From Raineya sp. (GTDB taxonomy: Bacteria; Bacteroidota; Bacteroidia; Cytophagales; Thermonemataceae): a DNA stretch of 64,000 nt. Below the pieces are notes generated by a model that worked only from the letters and a program-made list of their open reading frames with translations, searched no databases and was not told where the DNA came from. The number at the start of each line of letters is the position of its first letter. Positions within the stretch are counted from its first letter, which is position 1. A program made the translations under genes and the position numbers. Below are positions 17,539 to 26,196 of this stretch, piece after piece. The stretch covers positions 62,001 to 126,000 of the forward strand of contig JALONN010000006.1 of NCBI GenBank assembly GCA_025454915.1, given 5' to 3'.

Positions 17539-18888
17539 TTATTTATCATCTTCCACTTCATCCTCTTTGGGTGCATTGGGGTCAGGGGGAAGTAAAGCAT
17601 CTTTTAGTTTACAAGTAAAACGAGCTGCATTTACTTTCTTTACAATTTCCACAGATGTTGCTTCATTTGCTGCAAGTTTAGGAAGTATTTTTTCTTCTTT
17701 TTCAATCACATCACCAGCTCCATTGTAGTATGAAACCAACAAAACTACATTTTGAAGTTCCATATCTTTGTTACTATTGAATATCTCTACATTAATTTTG
17801 TAGTCTCCAAGCTGATTACTTACAAATTGTCCATCTACTATTACTTTCTTAAGGGCAAGTTCTTTTCTTTCTTTTTCACGTTTTTCTCTAGCCTCTCTTC
17901 TTTCTTTTTTAATTTTATCTAAACTATCTTTTTTCTTCTCTTCAGGTGTTTTCTTTTCATCTTCTTGTTTTTCTTTATCTTCTTGTTGTTTTTCTTCTGC
18001 TTGTTTTGTATAATCAACTGTATCTTTAATTACCACTGGCGAGTTCCCTTTAAAACTCACTTCTTTGGTTTTTTTATCATTAGAGGCTAACAGACCTTTT
18101 ATTAAAAGGATAAAAGCGATTGTTGCTACTAAGCCTGCCCCTCCCCATACAAAAGGCATGTACTTATTTTTTTGTACAGGTTTTTCTTGGTGTGAAATTA
18201 CAAAAAACTCAGACAACAAGTCTGCCTTCATAGATTCACAGGTCTGATAACGTTTATAAGTATCTGCATCACAAGCTTTTGCTATTATTTTTTGCAGATT
18301 TTGTGGTGGTGTTGGAAATAAATAGTTTAATGTTTTCCCTAAAGAATAAATATCACTTCTTGCATCTGTATAGCCTTGTTGAAGATATTCGGGAGATGCA
18401 AAAGCATTGGCATTTGGCTCACTAAATACTGAAAAACCAAAATCTGTAATAAAAACCTGATTTTTTGAGTTGATCATGATATTCTGGGGGTCTAGATTCA
18501 AATGATATACCCCTTTTCTATGGCTATAAGCCAATGCATCTAGTATCTGTATGAAAATATCTTTTCTGATTTGTTCTGTTGGATTTTTCTGAATAAACTT
18601 ATCCAAAGTTATTCCATCCACGTGTTCATAAACAAAAAATATCCCTTGTGAGTTTTCCAGATAATCATATAGTAGTTGTATATGACTATGTTGTAAAGTT
18701 GCCCCTTGTGTAGCCAACGTCCGCATTTGTATTTTTTGAGCCTCTGTTTGTAACAAATGTGTTTTCATTTGCTTGATACGAACATTTCGATTCAAAGAAT
18801 GATGCCTTCCTGCCCAATTACGAGCAATAGGACTTTCTGCTATAAGAGATTGTATTTGATACTGATAAAAATTCTTTCCTATTTCCAT
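17539..18888 (-). CDS. Membrane-anchored Ser/Thr kinase-like protein, probable pseudokinase, with C-terminal FxLYD-like domain
   Basis: 449 residues. Residues 8-225 form a protein-kinase fold. The ATP-binding Lys (Lys39 in 'VRIKQM') and the DFG Asp (Asp149) are present. However, the glycine-rich loop is absent ('IAESPIARNWAG'), the HRD motif reads His-Leu-Asn ('YHLNLDPQNIMI', catalytic Asp replaced by Asn131) and the usual Lys two residues on is Asp133. Phosphotransfer therefore looks impaired. A membrane segment follows (~246-268), then a Lys/Glu-rich coiled coil (~285-340). The final beta domain ('LQNVVLLVSYYNGAGDVIEKEE') resembles FxLYD and probably lies outside the cytoplasm. Function is unknown; it could be a binding scaffold. 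Confidence 0.85.
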   Translation of the reverse strand: MEIGKNFYQYQIQSLIAESPIARNWAGRHHSLNRNVRIKQMKTHLLQTEAQKIQMRTLATQGATLQHSHIQLLYDYLENSQGIFFVYEHVDGITLDKFIQKNPTEQIRKDIFIQILDALAYSHRKGVYHLNLDPQNIMINSKNQVFITDFGFSVFSEPNANAFASPEYLQQGYTDARSDIYSLGKTLNYLFPTPPQNLQKIIAKACDADTYKRYQTCESMKADLLSEFFVISHQEKPVQKNKYMPFVWGGAGLVATIAFILLIKGLLASNDKKTKEVSFKGNSPVVIKDTVDYTKQAEEKQQEDKEKQEDEKKTPEEKKKDSLDKIKKERREAREKREKERKELALKKVIVDGQFVSNQLGDYKINVEIFNSNKDMELQNVVLLVSYYNGAGDVIEKEEKILPKLAANEATSVEIVKKVNAARFTCKLKDALLPPDPNAPKEDEVEDDK

Positions 18889-18971
18889 AAAATGAGTAAA
18901 ACTACAAGGAAAGCAAAATTATAGAATTAGGTGTGAAAAAAGAAGTAACACCCTGAAAAAGATTTGAATTA

Positions 18972-19556
18972 TTATGTTTTTATCCAATTACCAAGAGCTT
19001 CTTGTACTTGTGAGAGCATACTTTTCTTACAACTAAGTGTAGCATGACAAAATAAATCAAAATTTTGACTAATAATTTTCAGGTCAAGTTTGTTGATTAT
19101 ATTCATTACTTCACTGGTTTCAGAATAGTTATAGGTTATTTCCATCTGAACAGTCAAAACTTTTTCTATCAATTTAGCTTCTTCTAAAGCTAATGATGCT
19201 GATATTTTGTAGGCTTGTATCAAACCACTTACACCTAATTTTGTACCACCATAATAACGCACTACTACCACCAAAACATCACTAACTCCTTTGGCTTTAA
19301 TTTGGTTTAAAATAGGTGTCCCTGCCGAATGGTTGGGTTCGCCATCATCATTAGCTCGCCACTTTTCTTGATTAGCTCCTAAAATGTAAGCATAGCAATG
19401 ATGTGTAGCGTCAAAATATTCTTTCTTTAAAGTATTTAAAGCATTTTTAATGTCCTCTTCTGTCTCAACAGGGTAGGCAAAAGCTAAGAACTTACTTCCT
19501 TTTTCTTTATAAACTCCTTCCGTAGATGTTTCTATACTATAATAAATATCTGTCAT
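18972..19556 (-). CDS. YigZ/IMPACT family protein (UPF0029)
   Basis: 194 residues. The N-terminal Impact domain shows the family signature 'ATHHCYAYILG', 'DDGEPNHSAGTPIL' and 'VVVVRYYGGTKLGVSGLIQAY'. The C-terminal ~65 residues match the DUF1949-type ferredoxin-like tail. The family is linked to translation control but bacterial roles are poorly defined. The stop codon of the upstream gene overlaps this start by 4 bp (ATGA), so translation is probably coupled. Confidence 0.93.
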   Translation of the reverse strand: MTDIYYSIETSTEGVYKEKGSKFLAFAYPVETEEDIKNALNTLKKEYFDATHHCYAYILGANQEKWRANDDGEPNHSAGTPILNQIKAKGVSDVLVVVVRYYGGTKLGVSGLIQAYKISASLALEEAKLIEKVLTVQMEITYNYSETSEVMNIINKLDLKIISQNFDLFCHATLSCKKSMLSQVQEALGNWIKT

Positions 19557-20698
19557 TGACCTTCTTGATAATCTAATGGCAATAAATCGGCTACTTTTTT
19601 GAGAGGCATACGTCCTTCATAAATCAAATCTAAAGTTTCTATTACATAGCCATCTTCTTGTAAAAGTACAAAAGGTTTGAAAAAAGTGATAACAGAAGTT
19701 TGCATTTTTTCGTAAGCACCAGCTTCAGGTAAATATTTAACTTGTATATTATCAGAAAAGGTAAGTCTTTTTAGTTTGTCATTGACATAAGTTACCAAGC
19801 TATCTGAAGCTTTGAGTGGGTTATTGTGTAAAAACTCTATAATAGGAGATACTTTTTGTTTTTTAATCCAATAATTGATACTGTCTTGCCTATTTTCCTT
19901 TAAAAACTTTTTCAACTTGGCTTTAATTAAACTATCAGGTAGGCGGTCAGGGTTGGGCTTTCTTTCTAATCTTCTAAGTGTAAATCCACTTTTTTCCCAA
20001 TTGTTCTGATATAAACTACGCATCAAATGCAATGAAGAACCTAAATAGGTTTGTAAACGTCTTTTTTTCCATTTTCTTTCTTGGCTTTTTGTACCCTTCA
20101 TCAACTCAAATAATGGGTATCCCAAAATCACGAAATACCCTTTCTCAAAGTCTATTACAAAACTGGATAATTTATATTTAATAATATAACCTAGATTTTT
20201 ATTTTCAACAATCAACATATCATCTGCTGAAGCATTAAATATTCTTCTCTGGAATTTAAAATCTAGAATTTCAGGGTTTTTGATAATACAGTTTTTTGCA
20301 TTTTCTGTTTCTCCTAAAAAGTGTATTTTAAAAATATTATAATTAGTTTGCCAATTGGGGTTCTTATCTTTGACTACTATCCCTTCTATTTTATCTACTT
20401 TTTCTTTTAGAAAAACAACAAAAGGCTTATTGCCAAGTGTATCTAATAAGATTGGTATGGCTAAAGTTTCATAGCCAGTCATAGAAAAAATTAAATCTAT
20501 GTTTTTTTGTGGACTTTTAGGGATTAAGAACTCCCCTTTCTCATTACTGACTGTACCTACAGATGTATTGGCAATAAATACATTAGCACCAACAATAGTT
20601 TCTTTTGTATTGGCATCTAATAGCTTGCCTTGTATAGATTGAGCAAAATTTGCATGAATAACTAACAAAAAAATTAAATTGCAGAGTAAAAATTTCAT
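19553..20698 (-). CDS. Secreted protein with carboxypeptidase-regulatory-like domain
   Basis: The ORF track starts at 20731; the Met at 20698 gives a normal signal peptide 'MKFLLCNLIFLLVIHANFAQ', so I use it (381 residues). Residues ~22-105 form a carboxypeptidase-regulatory-like beta domain ('IQGKLLDANTKETIVGANVFI', 'GTVSNEKGEFLIP'), the plug-proximal domain seen in TonB-linked proteins. There is no TonB plug or barrel; the remaining ~270 residues are a domain of unknown function. Stand-alone proteins of this layout are common in Bacteroidota envelopes. The gene is divergent from the glycosyltransferase with only 31 bp between start codons. Confidence 0.85.
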   Translation of the reverse strand: MKFLLCNLIFLLVIHANFAQSIQGKLLDANTKETIVGANVFIANTSVGTVSNEKGEFLIPKSPQKNIDLIFSMTGYETLAIPILLDTLGNKPFVVFLKEKVDKIEGIVVKDKNPNWQTNYNIFKIHFLGETENAKNCIIKNPEILDFKFQRRIFNASADDMLIVENKNLGYIIKYKLSSFVIDFEKGYFVILGYPLFELMKGTKSQERKWKKRRLQTYLGSSLHLMRSLYQNNWEKSGFTLRRLERKPNPDRLPDSLIKAKLKKFLKENRQDSINYWIKKQKVSPIIEFLHNNPLKASDSLVTYVNDKLKRLTFSDNIQVKYLPEAGAYEKMQTSVITFFKPFVLLQEDGYVIETLDLIYEGRMPLKKVADLLPLDYQEGQ

Positions 20699-20729
20699 AA
20701 ACTTGTATAATTTTAGAGGTTTCAAATAC

Positions 20730-21803
20730 ATGAAAAAAATACTTTTTTTGTTTCCTTATCCCCATGAAACTGCTGGCTCACAAAGATTTAGATTTGAACA
20801 GTACTTGGATTTTTTGAAGCAGAAAGACTTTTCTATTACACTCAAGTCATTTCTAAGTCAAAAAACTTGGAATATCCTTTATAAAGACAAATACTTTCTA
20901 CAGAAAGTTATAGGTATTCTCAACGGATTTTGGCGAAGATTTATTTTACTTTTTTCAGTCTGGAAATATAATTTTGTATTTATACATAGAGAAGCCACTC
21001 CTATTGGGTTTCCTTGGGTAGAATGGTGTATTGCCAAGATATTTAGAAAAAAAATTATTTTTGATTTTGATGATGCCATTTGGCTTCCTAATACCTCTCA
21101 ACAAAATAAAATTGTAGCCAAAATAAAATTTCATGAGAAAACAGCTCTGATATGTCGATGGGCTTATAAAGTTTCGGCTGGCAATGCTTTTTTAGCAGAT
21201 TATGCCAAAAAATATACCTCTCATGTCTTTATCAATCCAACAACTATTGATACTGAAAATTGGCATAATCCTGCATTAATAGCACCCAAAAAGAACGAAA
21301 GACCTATTATAGGCTGGACAGGAACGCATTCTACTATTCAATACTTACTTTTCTTAGTTCCTATTATTGAACAATTATCTCAAAAGTTTGATTTTACCTT
21401 TTTGGTTATTTCAGATAAGAAACCTGATTTTATGCTAGATAACCTACTTTATATTCCTTGGAATAAAACCACAGAAATTGAAGATTTATCAAAAATGGAC
21501 ATAGGTGTGATGCCTTTGGAAGATGATTTGTGGGCTAAAGGCAAATGTGGATTTAAAGCTTTGCAATACATGGCTATGGGTGTTGTACCTGTCATATCGC
21601 CAGTAGGTGTGAATACTGAAATTGTCCAAGACCAGCAAAATGGCTTTTTGGCTCAAACAGAACAAGAATGGCTGAATGCTCTAGAAATTTTATTAACCGA
21701 TGCTACTCTAAGACTCGATTTAGGTAAAAAAGCCAGAAAAACTATTGTAGAGCATTATTCTGTTCAGGCAAATCGTGCAAACTTCTTAGGCTTTTTTGCA
21801 TAA
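20730..21803 (+). CDS. Glycosyltransferase, GT4-like (GT-B fold)
   Basis: 357 residues from the Met at 20730 ('MKKILFLFPYPHETAGSQR'); the upstream Met at 20679 would overlap the divergent gene. A GT-B layout is suggested by the N-terminal Rossmann-like start, the linker 'RPIIGWTGTHSTIQYL' and the donor-site segment 'GKCGFKALQYMAMGVVPVISP'. It probably transfers a sugar to a surface glycan or lipid carrier in the cytoplasm; donor and acceptor are unknown. Its last 40 bp overlap the end of the convergent membrane-protein gene, which may be part of the same surface-glycan function. Confidence 0.9.
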   Translation: MKKILFLFPYPHETAGSQRFRFEQYLDFLKQKDFSITLKSFLSQKTWNILYKDKYFLQKVIGILNGFWRRFILLFSVWKYNFVFIHREATPIGFPWVEWCIAKIFRKKIIFDFDDAIWLPNTSQQNKIVAKIKFHEKTALICRWAYKVSAGNAFLADYAKKYTSHVFINPTTIDTENWHNPALIAPKKNERPIIGWTGTHSTIQYLLFLVPIIEQLSQKFDFTFLVISDKKPDFMLDNLLYIPWNKTTEIEDLSKMDIGVMPLEDDLWAKGKCGFKALQYMAMGVVPVISPVGVNTEIVQDQQNGFLAQTEQEWLNALEILLTDATLRLDLGKKARKTIVEHYSVQANRANFLGFFA

Positions 21804-23074
21804 TACTGAACGGTATACATCATAGATATATAAAAAGGTAAAAAGGGTATTCTATATCGGTCTAATGAACCATAATTACCACTACCAACACCTGTACCAA
21901 AAGCTAATACCAGTGTAAAACAAAGACAGAATGCTAAAAATGGGTGATTTATAATAATTGAAAAAAAGCTAAATCCTGATTTTAAAAACGTTTGAATGGT
22001 AAGAAAAATAATAAAAGATGCCTGAATAGCAGCCAATAACATCACAACATTTCGAGCTTGCCATAAAAATGGCTGAAACAAAGATACAAATACAGCAGCT
22101 GGAAATTTTGTAATGACACTTGTAACTGTACCATCATACTCCCCTAAAGAATAAGAGGCATTTCCTGATATAGCATTCCATTCTGTATTAGTTTTGGTGG
22201 TAGCTCCAATTTCCTCAAATGAAAATTTAGTCCCTTCTGTTAATTTACTCACAGAATATAAACCTATTGGCAATGCTACCAGTATAACTAAAGGTAGCAT
22301 CAAAGCTCTTGCCAAAACTTGTTTCATATTGGATCTATATTGTAAAAATAACCATACTGCTACAGATGGTAAGAAACACATAGCTATATAGATTTTTACA
22401 GCCTGCATAAGCCATAAAGAAGCGATAAGAATGAGGATGTTTTTTAATAAGTTTTTTTTCTTAAAAATAGCAAAATAAAAGCTATGAAAAGCCCAACCCA
22501 ATGCCCCTATAATAAGCGTATCCTTCATCAGACCAGATCCCCAAAAAAATGCTGATGGCATCATAAAACAAGCAAAAGCAAAACGTTTATAAAGCATTGG
22601 ATAAATATCCACAAAAGCTCTATACATTGCCCAAACTCCCGAAAAACTAAAGAAAGCCAAACAAAAAGCATTTGCTAAATAAGTATGATAAGAAATCATT
22701 CCTAATAAAGTAGAAGCTTTTACTACAATCATAGTACTTTTATCAGAATAAAAGTATATATACCTTGTATAAGCCTGTGTGGCTGGATTGATTGTATTAG
22801 GTGTATCTGTAAGTATTTGTATGCCTATATCAGGTTGCTCCAATAGGATATTCCAAATAATCTGACTATCATGAAAAAAGTTGTATGTATCACCTCCTCC
22901 ATAGTAAAACTGATATATTAATCCCAAAGCTAATGCACCAAACATACGAAGATGCAAAGCCATGAAATAATATTTTTTTGTAAGAGGATTGGTCTGTTTT
23001 GCCTGCCTCAGATATGCCCATAAATACAATATGGCAGTAAAAACTGGTGCGAGCAAAACGTCCTTTAATTCCAT
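21764..23074 (-). CDS. Polytopic membrane protein, unknown (polysaccharide polymerase-like layout)
   Basis: 436 residues with roughly ten hydrophobic segments. Notable parts are 'YQFYYGGGDTYNFFHD' in an early external loop, 'GSGLMKDTLIIGALGWAFH' and the C-terminal 'GSLDRYRIPFLPFYISMMYT'. Loop and segment spacing, and the convergent glycosyltransferase next door, suggest a lipid-linked sugar polymerase or transferase, but I cannot name a family. The 3' end overlaps the glycosyltransferase by 40 bp on the opposite strand. hisIE lies 9 bp upstream on the same strand. Confidence 0.8.
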   Translation of the reverse strand: MELKDVLLAPVFTAILYLWAYLRQAKQTNPLTKKYYFMALHLRMFGALALGLIYQFYYGGGDTYNFFHDSQIIWNILLEQPDIGIQILTDTPNTINPATQAYTRYIYFYSDKSTMIVVKASTLLGMISYHTYLANAFCLAFFSFSGVWAMYRAFVDIYPMLYKRFAFACFMMPSAFFWGSGLMKDTLIIGALGWAFHSFYFAIFKKKNLLKNILILIASLWLMQAVKIYIAMCFLPSVAVWLFLQYRSNMKQVLARALMLPLVILVALPIGLYSVSKLTEGTKFSFEEIGATTKTNTEWNAISGNASYSLGEYDGTVTSVITKFPAAVFVSLFQPFLWQARNVVMLLAAIQASFIIFLTIQTFLKSGFSFFSIIINHPFLAFCLCFTLVLAFGTGVGSGNYGSLDRYRIPFLPFYISMMYTVQYYAKKPKKFARFA

Positions 23075-23083
23075 AAAACCTTA

Positions 23084-23677
23084 TTATTTCTTATGTCTTT
23101 TTTCTAAAATTTCTATCACCTGATTAAGAGATATATTTTTAGCCTCCAAAAGTACCAGATAATGGAATAATAAATCGGCAGCTTCACCCAAAAATAAATC
23201 TTGGTTGTTATCTTTTGCTTCAATGACTAGCTCCACAGCTTCTTCACCAACTTTTTGAGCAATTTTATTGATGCCTTTCGCAAATAAAGATGCAGTATAT
23301 GATGTCTCAGGAATCTGATTTTTACGTTCTTGTATCACCTGACGTAAGTGATTAATAAAAAACAAATTATCTTTATTTTCTTCCTCAAAACAGGTATCTG
23401 CTCCAGTATGACAAACAACCCCAACTGGTTCTACTTTAATAAGCAAAGTATCTTGATCACAATCTATCTTGATATCTTTTACTTTTAAGAAATTACCTGA
23501 TGTCTCTCCTTTTGTCCAAAGACGTTGTTTGGTTCTACTGTAAAAAGTAACAACTTGCTCTTTTTTTGTTTTTTCAAAAGCTTCTTCATTCATATATCCA
23601 AGCATCAATACTTTTTGAGTAGCATTATCCTGAATAATGGCAGGGATTAACCCATCTGCGTTTTTATTAAATTGCAT
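23084..23677 (-). CDS. hisIE: Bifunctional phosphoribosyl-AMP cyclohydrolase / phosphoribosyl-ATP pyrophosphatase
   Basis: Carries out steps 2 and 3 of histidine synthesis. Residues ~1-105 are HisI ('MLGYMNEEAFEKT', 'FYSRTKQRLWTKGETSGN', 'DCDQDTLLIKV' and 'CHTGADTCF', with the metal ligands). Residues ~110-197 are HisE ('GINKIAQKVGEEAVELVIEA' and 'EAADLLFHYLVLL'). The fused order is the usual one. It lies 12 bp downstream of hisS, so synthesis of histidine and its charging onto tRNA may be expressed together. No other his gene is in the window. Confidence 0.96.
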   Translation of the reverse strand: MQFNKNADGLIPAIIQDNATQKVLMLGYMNEEAFEKTKKEQVVTFYSRTKQRLWTKGETSGNFLKVKDIKIDCDQDTLLIKVEPVGVVCHTGADTCFEEENKDNLFFINHLRQVIQERKNQIPETSYTASLFAKGINKIAQKVGEEAVELVIEAKDNNQDLFLGEAADLLFHYLVLLEAKNISLNQVIEILEKRHKK

Positions 23678-23689
23678 TATTAATAATGA

Positions 23690-25066
23690 TTAAATAGCCA
23701 ATTGTTTAATAATTTCTTCAATATTTAATTTTTGTTGCGTTCCCTCCTGCATATTTTTTAAGGTAAATATGCCACTACTCATTTCTTCAGAGCCAATCAG
23801 AACTACAAAAGGAATCTGTTTTTTGTTTGCATATTTAAGCTGTTTATCCAGTTTAGAACTTTGTGGATAAATTTCAGCTTTGATACCTTCATCTCTTAAT
23901 TTTTTAAGAATAGGCAATGTGTATGCTTCTGCCTCACTATCAAAATTACTTAACATTATTTTAGTAGTGCTTTGGGTTTGACTAGGAAATAAACTTTGTT
24001 CTTCCATTACATCATAAATCCTATCCAATCCAAAAGAAAACCCTACGCCAGCCACTCCTTCCAAACCAAATGTACCAGTCAGATTATCATAACGCCCACC
24101 ACCACTAATACTACCAATAGCAGAGTTTCTTACTTTTACTTCAAAAATAGCCCCTGTATAATACGAAAGCCCTCTGGCAAGTGTAATGTCTATTTCTACT
24201 TCAAAGGTCAAAGTGCTTGAGAAAGATTGCAAATATTTTAAAACTTTCTTAACCTCTTCTATACCTTGTTTACCAATAGTTGAGTTTTCTAAAAACTTCT
24301 CTAAGAAATCTATTTTTTCTTGGTTGTTGGCTGGTAGATTGAATATTGGTAATAGTTTTTCTAAATTTGTATCTGTAAAACCTCTTTCTTTTAGCTCATT
24401 TAGAACTTTTTCTTTACCAATTTTATCAAGTTTATCAATTGCCACACACAATTCAGCTTCTTTACCTTCTGCTCCTACGGTTTCAGCTATTCCTGCAAGT
24501 ATTTTTCGATTATTCATCTTGATGGCATAATCTTTAATTTTCAGGCGATTGCCTAAAACTTCATGCATCATTAAAATAATTTCTGCCTCACAAATCAACG
24601 ATTCTGTACCTACGACATCAGCATCACACTGATAGAACTCTCTGTAACGTCCTTTTTGAGGAGCATCTCCACGCCAAACAGGTTGTATTTGGTAGCGTTT
24701 AAATGGAAAAGCCAAATCATTTTGGTTCATCACCACAAAACGAGCAAAAGGCACTGTCAAATCATATCTTAAACCTTTTTCTGATATTTTTAAAGCCAAA
24801 TGTTTTGAGCCTTTTTCAATGTCTGAAGTTTCTACTTTACTCAAAAAATCTGCTTGATTCAGGATTTTATACAAAAGTTGATCACCTTCTTCACCATATT
24901 TACCCATCAACACCGAAAGATTTTCCATTGCAGGTGTTTCGAGTGGCATAAATCCATATTTTTCAAAAACTTCTTTGATATGCCCAATAATAAAATTGCG
25001 TTTAAGCATCATCGAAGGGGTATAATCACGAGTTCCTTTAGGAGTAGTTGGTTTAGCTGGTTTCAT
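23690..25066 (-). CDS. hisS: Histidine--tRNA ligase
   Basis: Class II synthetase that charges tRNA-His. The 458-residue protein starts 'KPTTPKGTRDYTP' and contains 'YDLTVPFARFV', 'QPVWRGDAPQKGRYREFYQC' (motif 2), the histidine-binding 'ARGLSYYTGAIFEV' and motif 3 'GVGFSFGLDRI'. An anticodon-binding domain with 'LRDEGIKAEIYPQSSKLDKQ' is at the C-terminus. No T-box or leader attenuator is apparent upstream (25067-25117). Confidence 0.97.
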   Translation of the reverse strand: MKPAKPTTPKGTRDYTPSMMLKRNFIIGHIKEVFEKYGFMPLETPAMENLSVLMGKYGEEGDQLLYKILNQADFLSKVETSDIEKGSKHLALKISEKGLRYDLTVPFARFVVMNQNDLAFPFKRYQIQPVWRGDAPQKGRYREFYQCDADVVGTESLICEAEIILMMHEVLGNRLKIKDYAIKMNNRKILAGIAETVGAEGKEAELCVAIDKLDKIGKEKVLNELKERGFTDTNLEKLLPIFNLPANNQEKIDFLEKFLENSTIGKQGIEEVKKVLKYLQSFSSTLTFEVEIDITLARGLSYYTGAIFEVKVRNSAIGSISGGGRYDNLTGTFGLEGVAGVGFSFGLDRIYDVMEEQSLFPSQTQSTTKIMLSNFDSEAEAYTLPILKKLRDEGIKAEIYPQSSKLDKQLKYANKKQIPFVVLIGSEEMSSGIFTLKNMQEGTQQKLNIEEIIKQLAI

Positions 25067-25117
25067 TGACTATATATTTTCAGTTTTATTACCAAGTAGA
25101 AATTTTTAGAAAAATTT

Positions 25118-26032
25118 CTACTCATCATAGATTACTTTATTAATTTTTTTTATTAATTCAGTTGTTAGTTTTTTGCAAAGTTTAGTTTTTATTTTAGTAA
25201 AGCTCTTTAGCTTATATATCTTATTTGTTGAGTATGCTTCAAAATAATCTATCCTTACTATAATCCCTAATTTATCATAATATAAAACTGTTTTACTTGA
25301 AATCCCGTCTTTATCTATATATTTCTCTTCAACTTCTATCAATTTACCATTTTTATATATCCTTATTTCTTTTTTTGTATAATCTTGACCATCATTGTAA
25401 TAAGCTTTAAAATCTCCAATCCTTGTTGTATCAGTATATGTATATTTATATTCCCAACGTAGTTTATTATCATAGATTTGTTGTAATGATTTTATTTTAA
25501 ATTCTTTATCAAAGGTTCGTTGATAATAATATGTAGGATTCAAAATTGTTTTTATTTTATTATTACTTGAGTCATACTCATAGTCAAATTGCATAAGAAG
25601 ACTATCTTTATCATAATACAACAGTTTTTCTTTAATTAACTGCTTGTTATCATTATAGAAATATTTTGTTCTATAATAAGTTTTAATATTCTTTCTATAA
25701 TCAGTAATATATTTGATTGTATTGATAATCTTACCATTTTCAAATTCATTTTGTTCTATAAAGTCAAGTAATTTTAAATCAGCATTGTGATGCTTACCAT
25801 AGCCGACTTTTTGGATTATATTTCCCAGTGAATCAAGATATAGAATTAAATGAGGTCGATTAGTTTTGTTGCTTATTTTATCTATTTTCTCATTATTTTT
25901 ATCGTATGTAAAAACATGATTTATTCTTTTAATTTCTATATAAATATTTTTATGTAGATTCTTTTGTCCAAAAATATTTGAAAAGATAAAAGATGTTAAT
26001 ATGACACAGAAGGTTTTCATTTTGCTTTTCAA
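25118..26032 (-). CDS. Secreted protein with YD/MORN-like repeats, unknown function
   Basis: 304 residues with an N-terminal signal segment ('FCVILTSFIFSNIFGQ'). The mature part is a run of short beta-hairpin units ('YKYTYTDTTRIGDFKAYYND', 'EIRIYKNGKLIEVEEKYID', 'SKTVLYYDKLGIIVRIDYFE') that resemble the YD-type or antitoxin-like repeats of secreted Bacteroidota proteins. Probably in the periplasm or outside; no enzymatic motif. The start may be Met1 or Met5. Confidence 0.75.
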   Translation of the reverse strand: MKSKMKTFCVILTSFIFSNIFGQKNLHKNIYIEIKRINHVFTYDKNNEKIDKISNKTNRPHLILYLDSLGNIIQKVGYGKHHNADLKLLDFIEQNEFENGKIINTIKYITDYRKNIKTYYRTKYFYNDNKQLIKEKLLYYDKDSLLMQFDYEYDSSNNKIKTILNPTYYYQRTFDKEFKIKSLQQIYDNKLRWEYKYTYTDTTRIGDFKAYYNDGQDYTKKEIRIYKNGKLIEVEEKYIDKDGISSKTVLYYDKLGIIVRIDYFEAYSTNKIYKLKSFTKIKTKLCKKLTTELIKKINKVIYDE

Positions 26033-26085
26033 AATAACTACTCACTTCAAAATTGTCGCAATATACATAAAAAATAGCTCAAAAG

Positions 26086-26116
26086 TTTGATAAAAACTGA
26101 AAATATAGTATCTTCA
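26086..26116 (+). promoter_or_regulatory. Candidate promoter of the acyl-CoA synthetase gene
   Basis: TTTG at 26086-26089, 19 bases, TATCTTCA at 26109-26116. The -33 box and the spacing fit; the -7 box has two mismatches in its last two bases. The leader would be about 75 bases. Confidence 0.35.
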
Positions 26117-26196
26117 ATGTTTCTAAAACAGTTTAGAATTTTTCTAAGTTTATTATAGTATTTTAATTATATTGCTTATTCAAAATCATCACTGCT

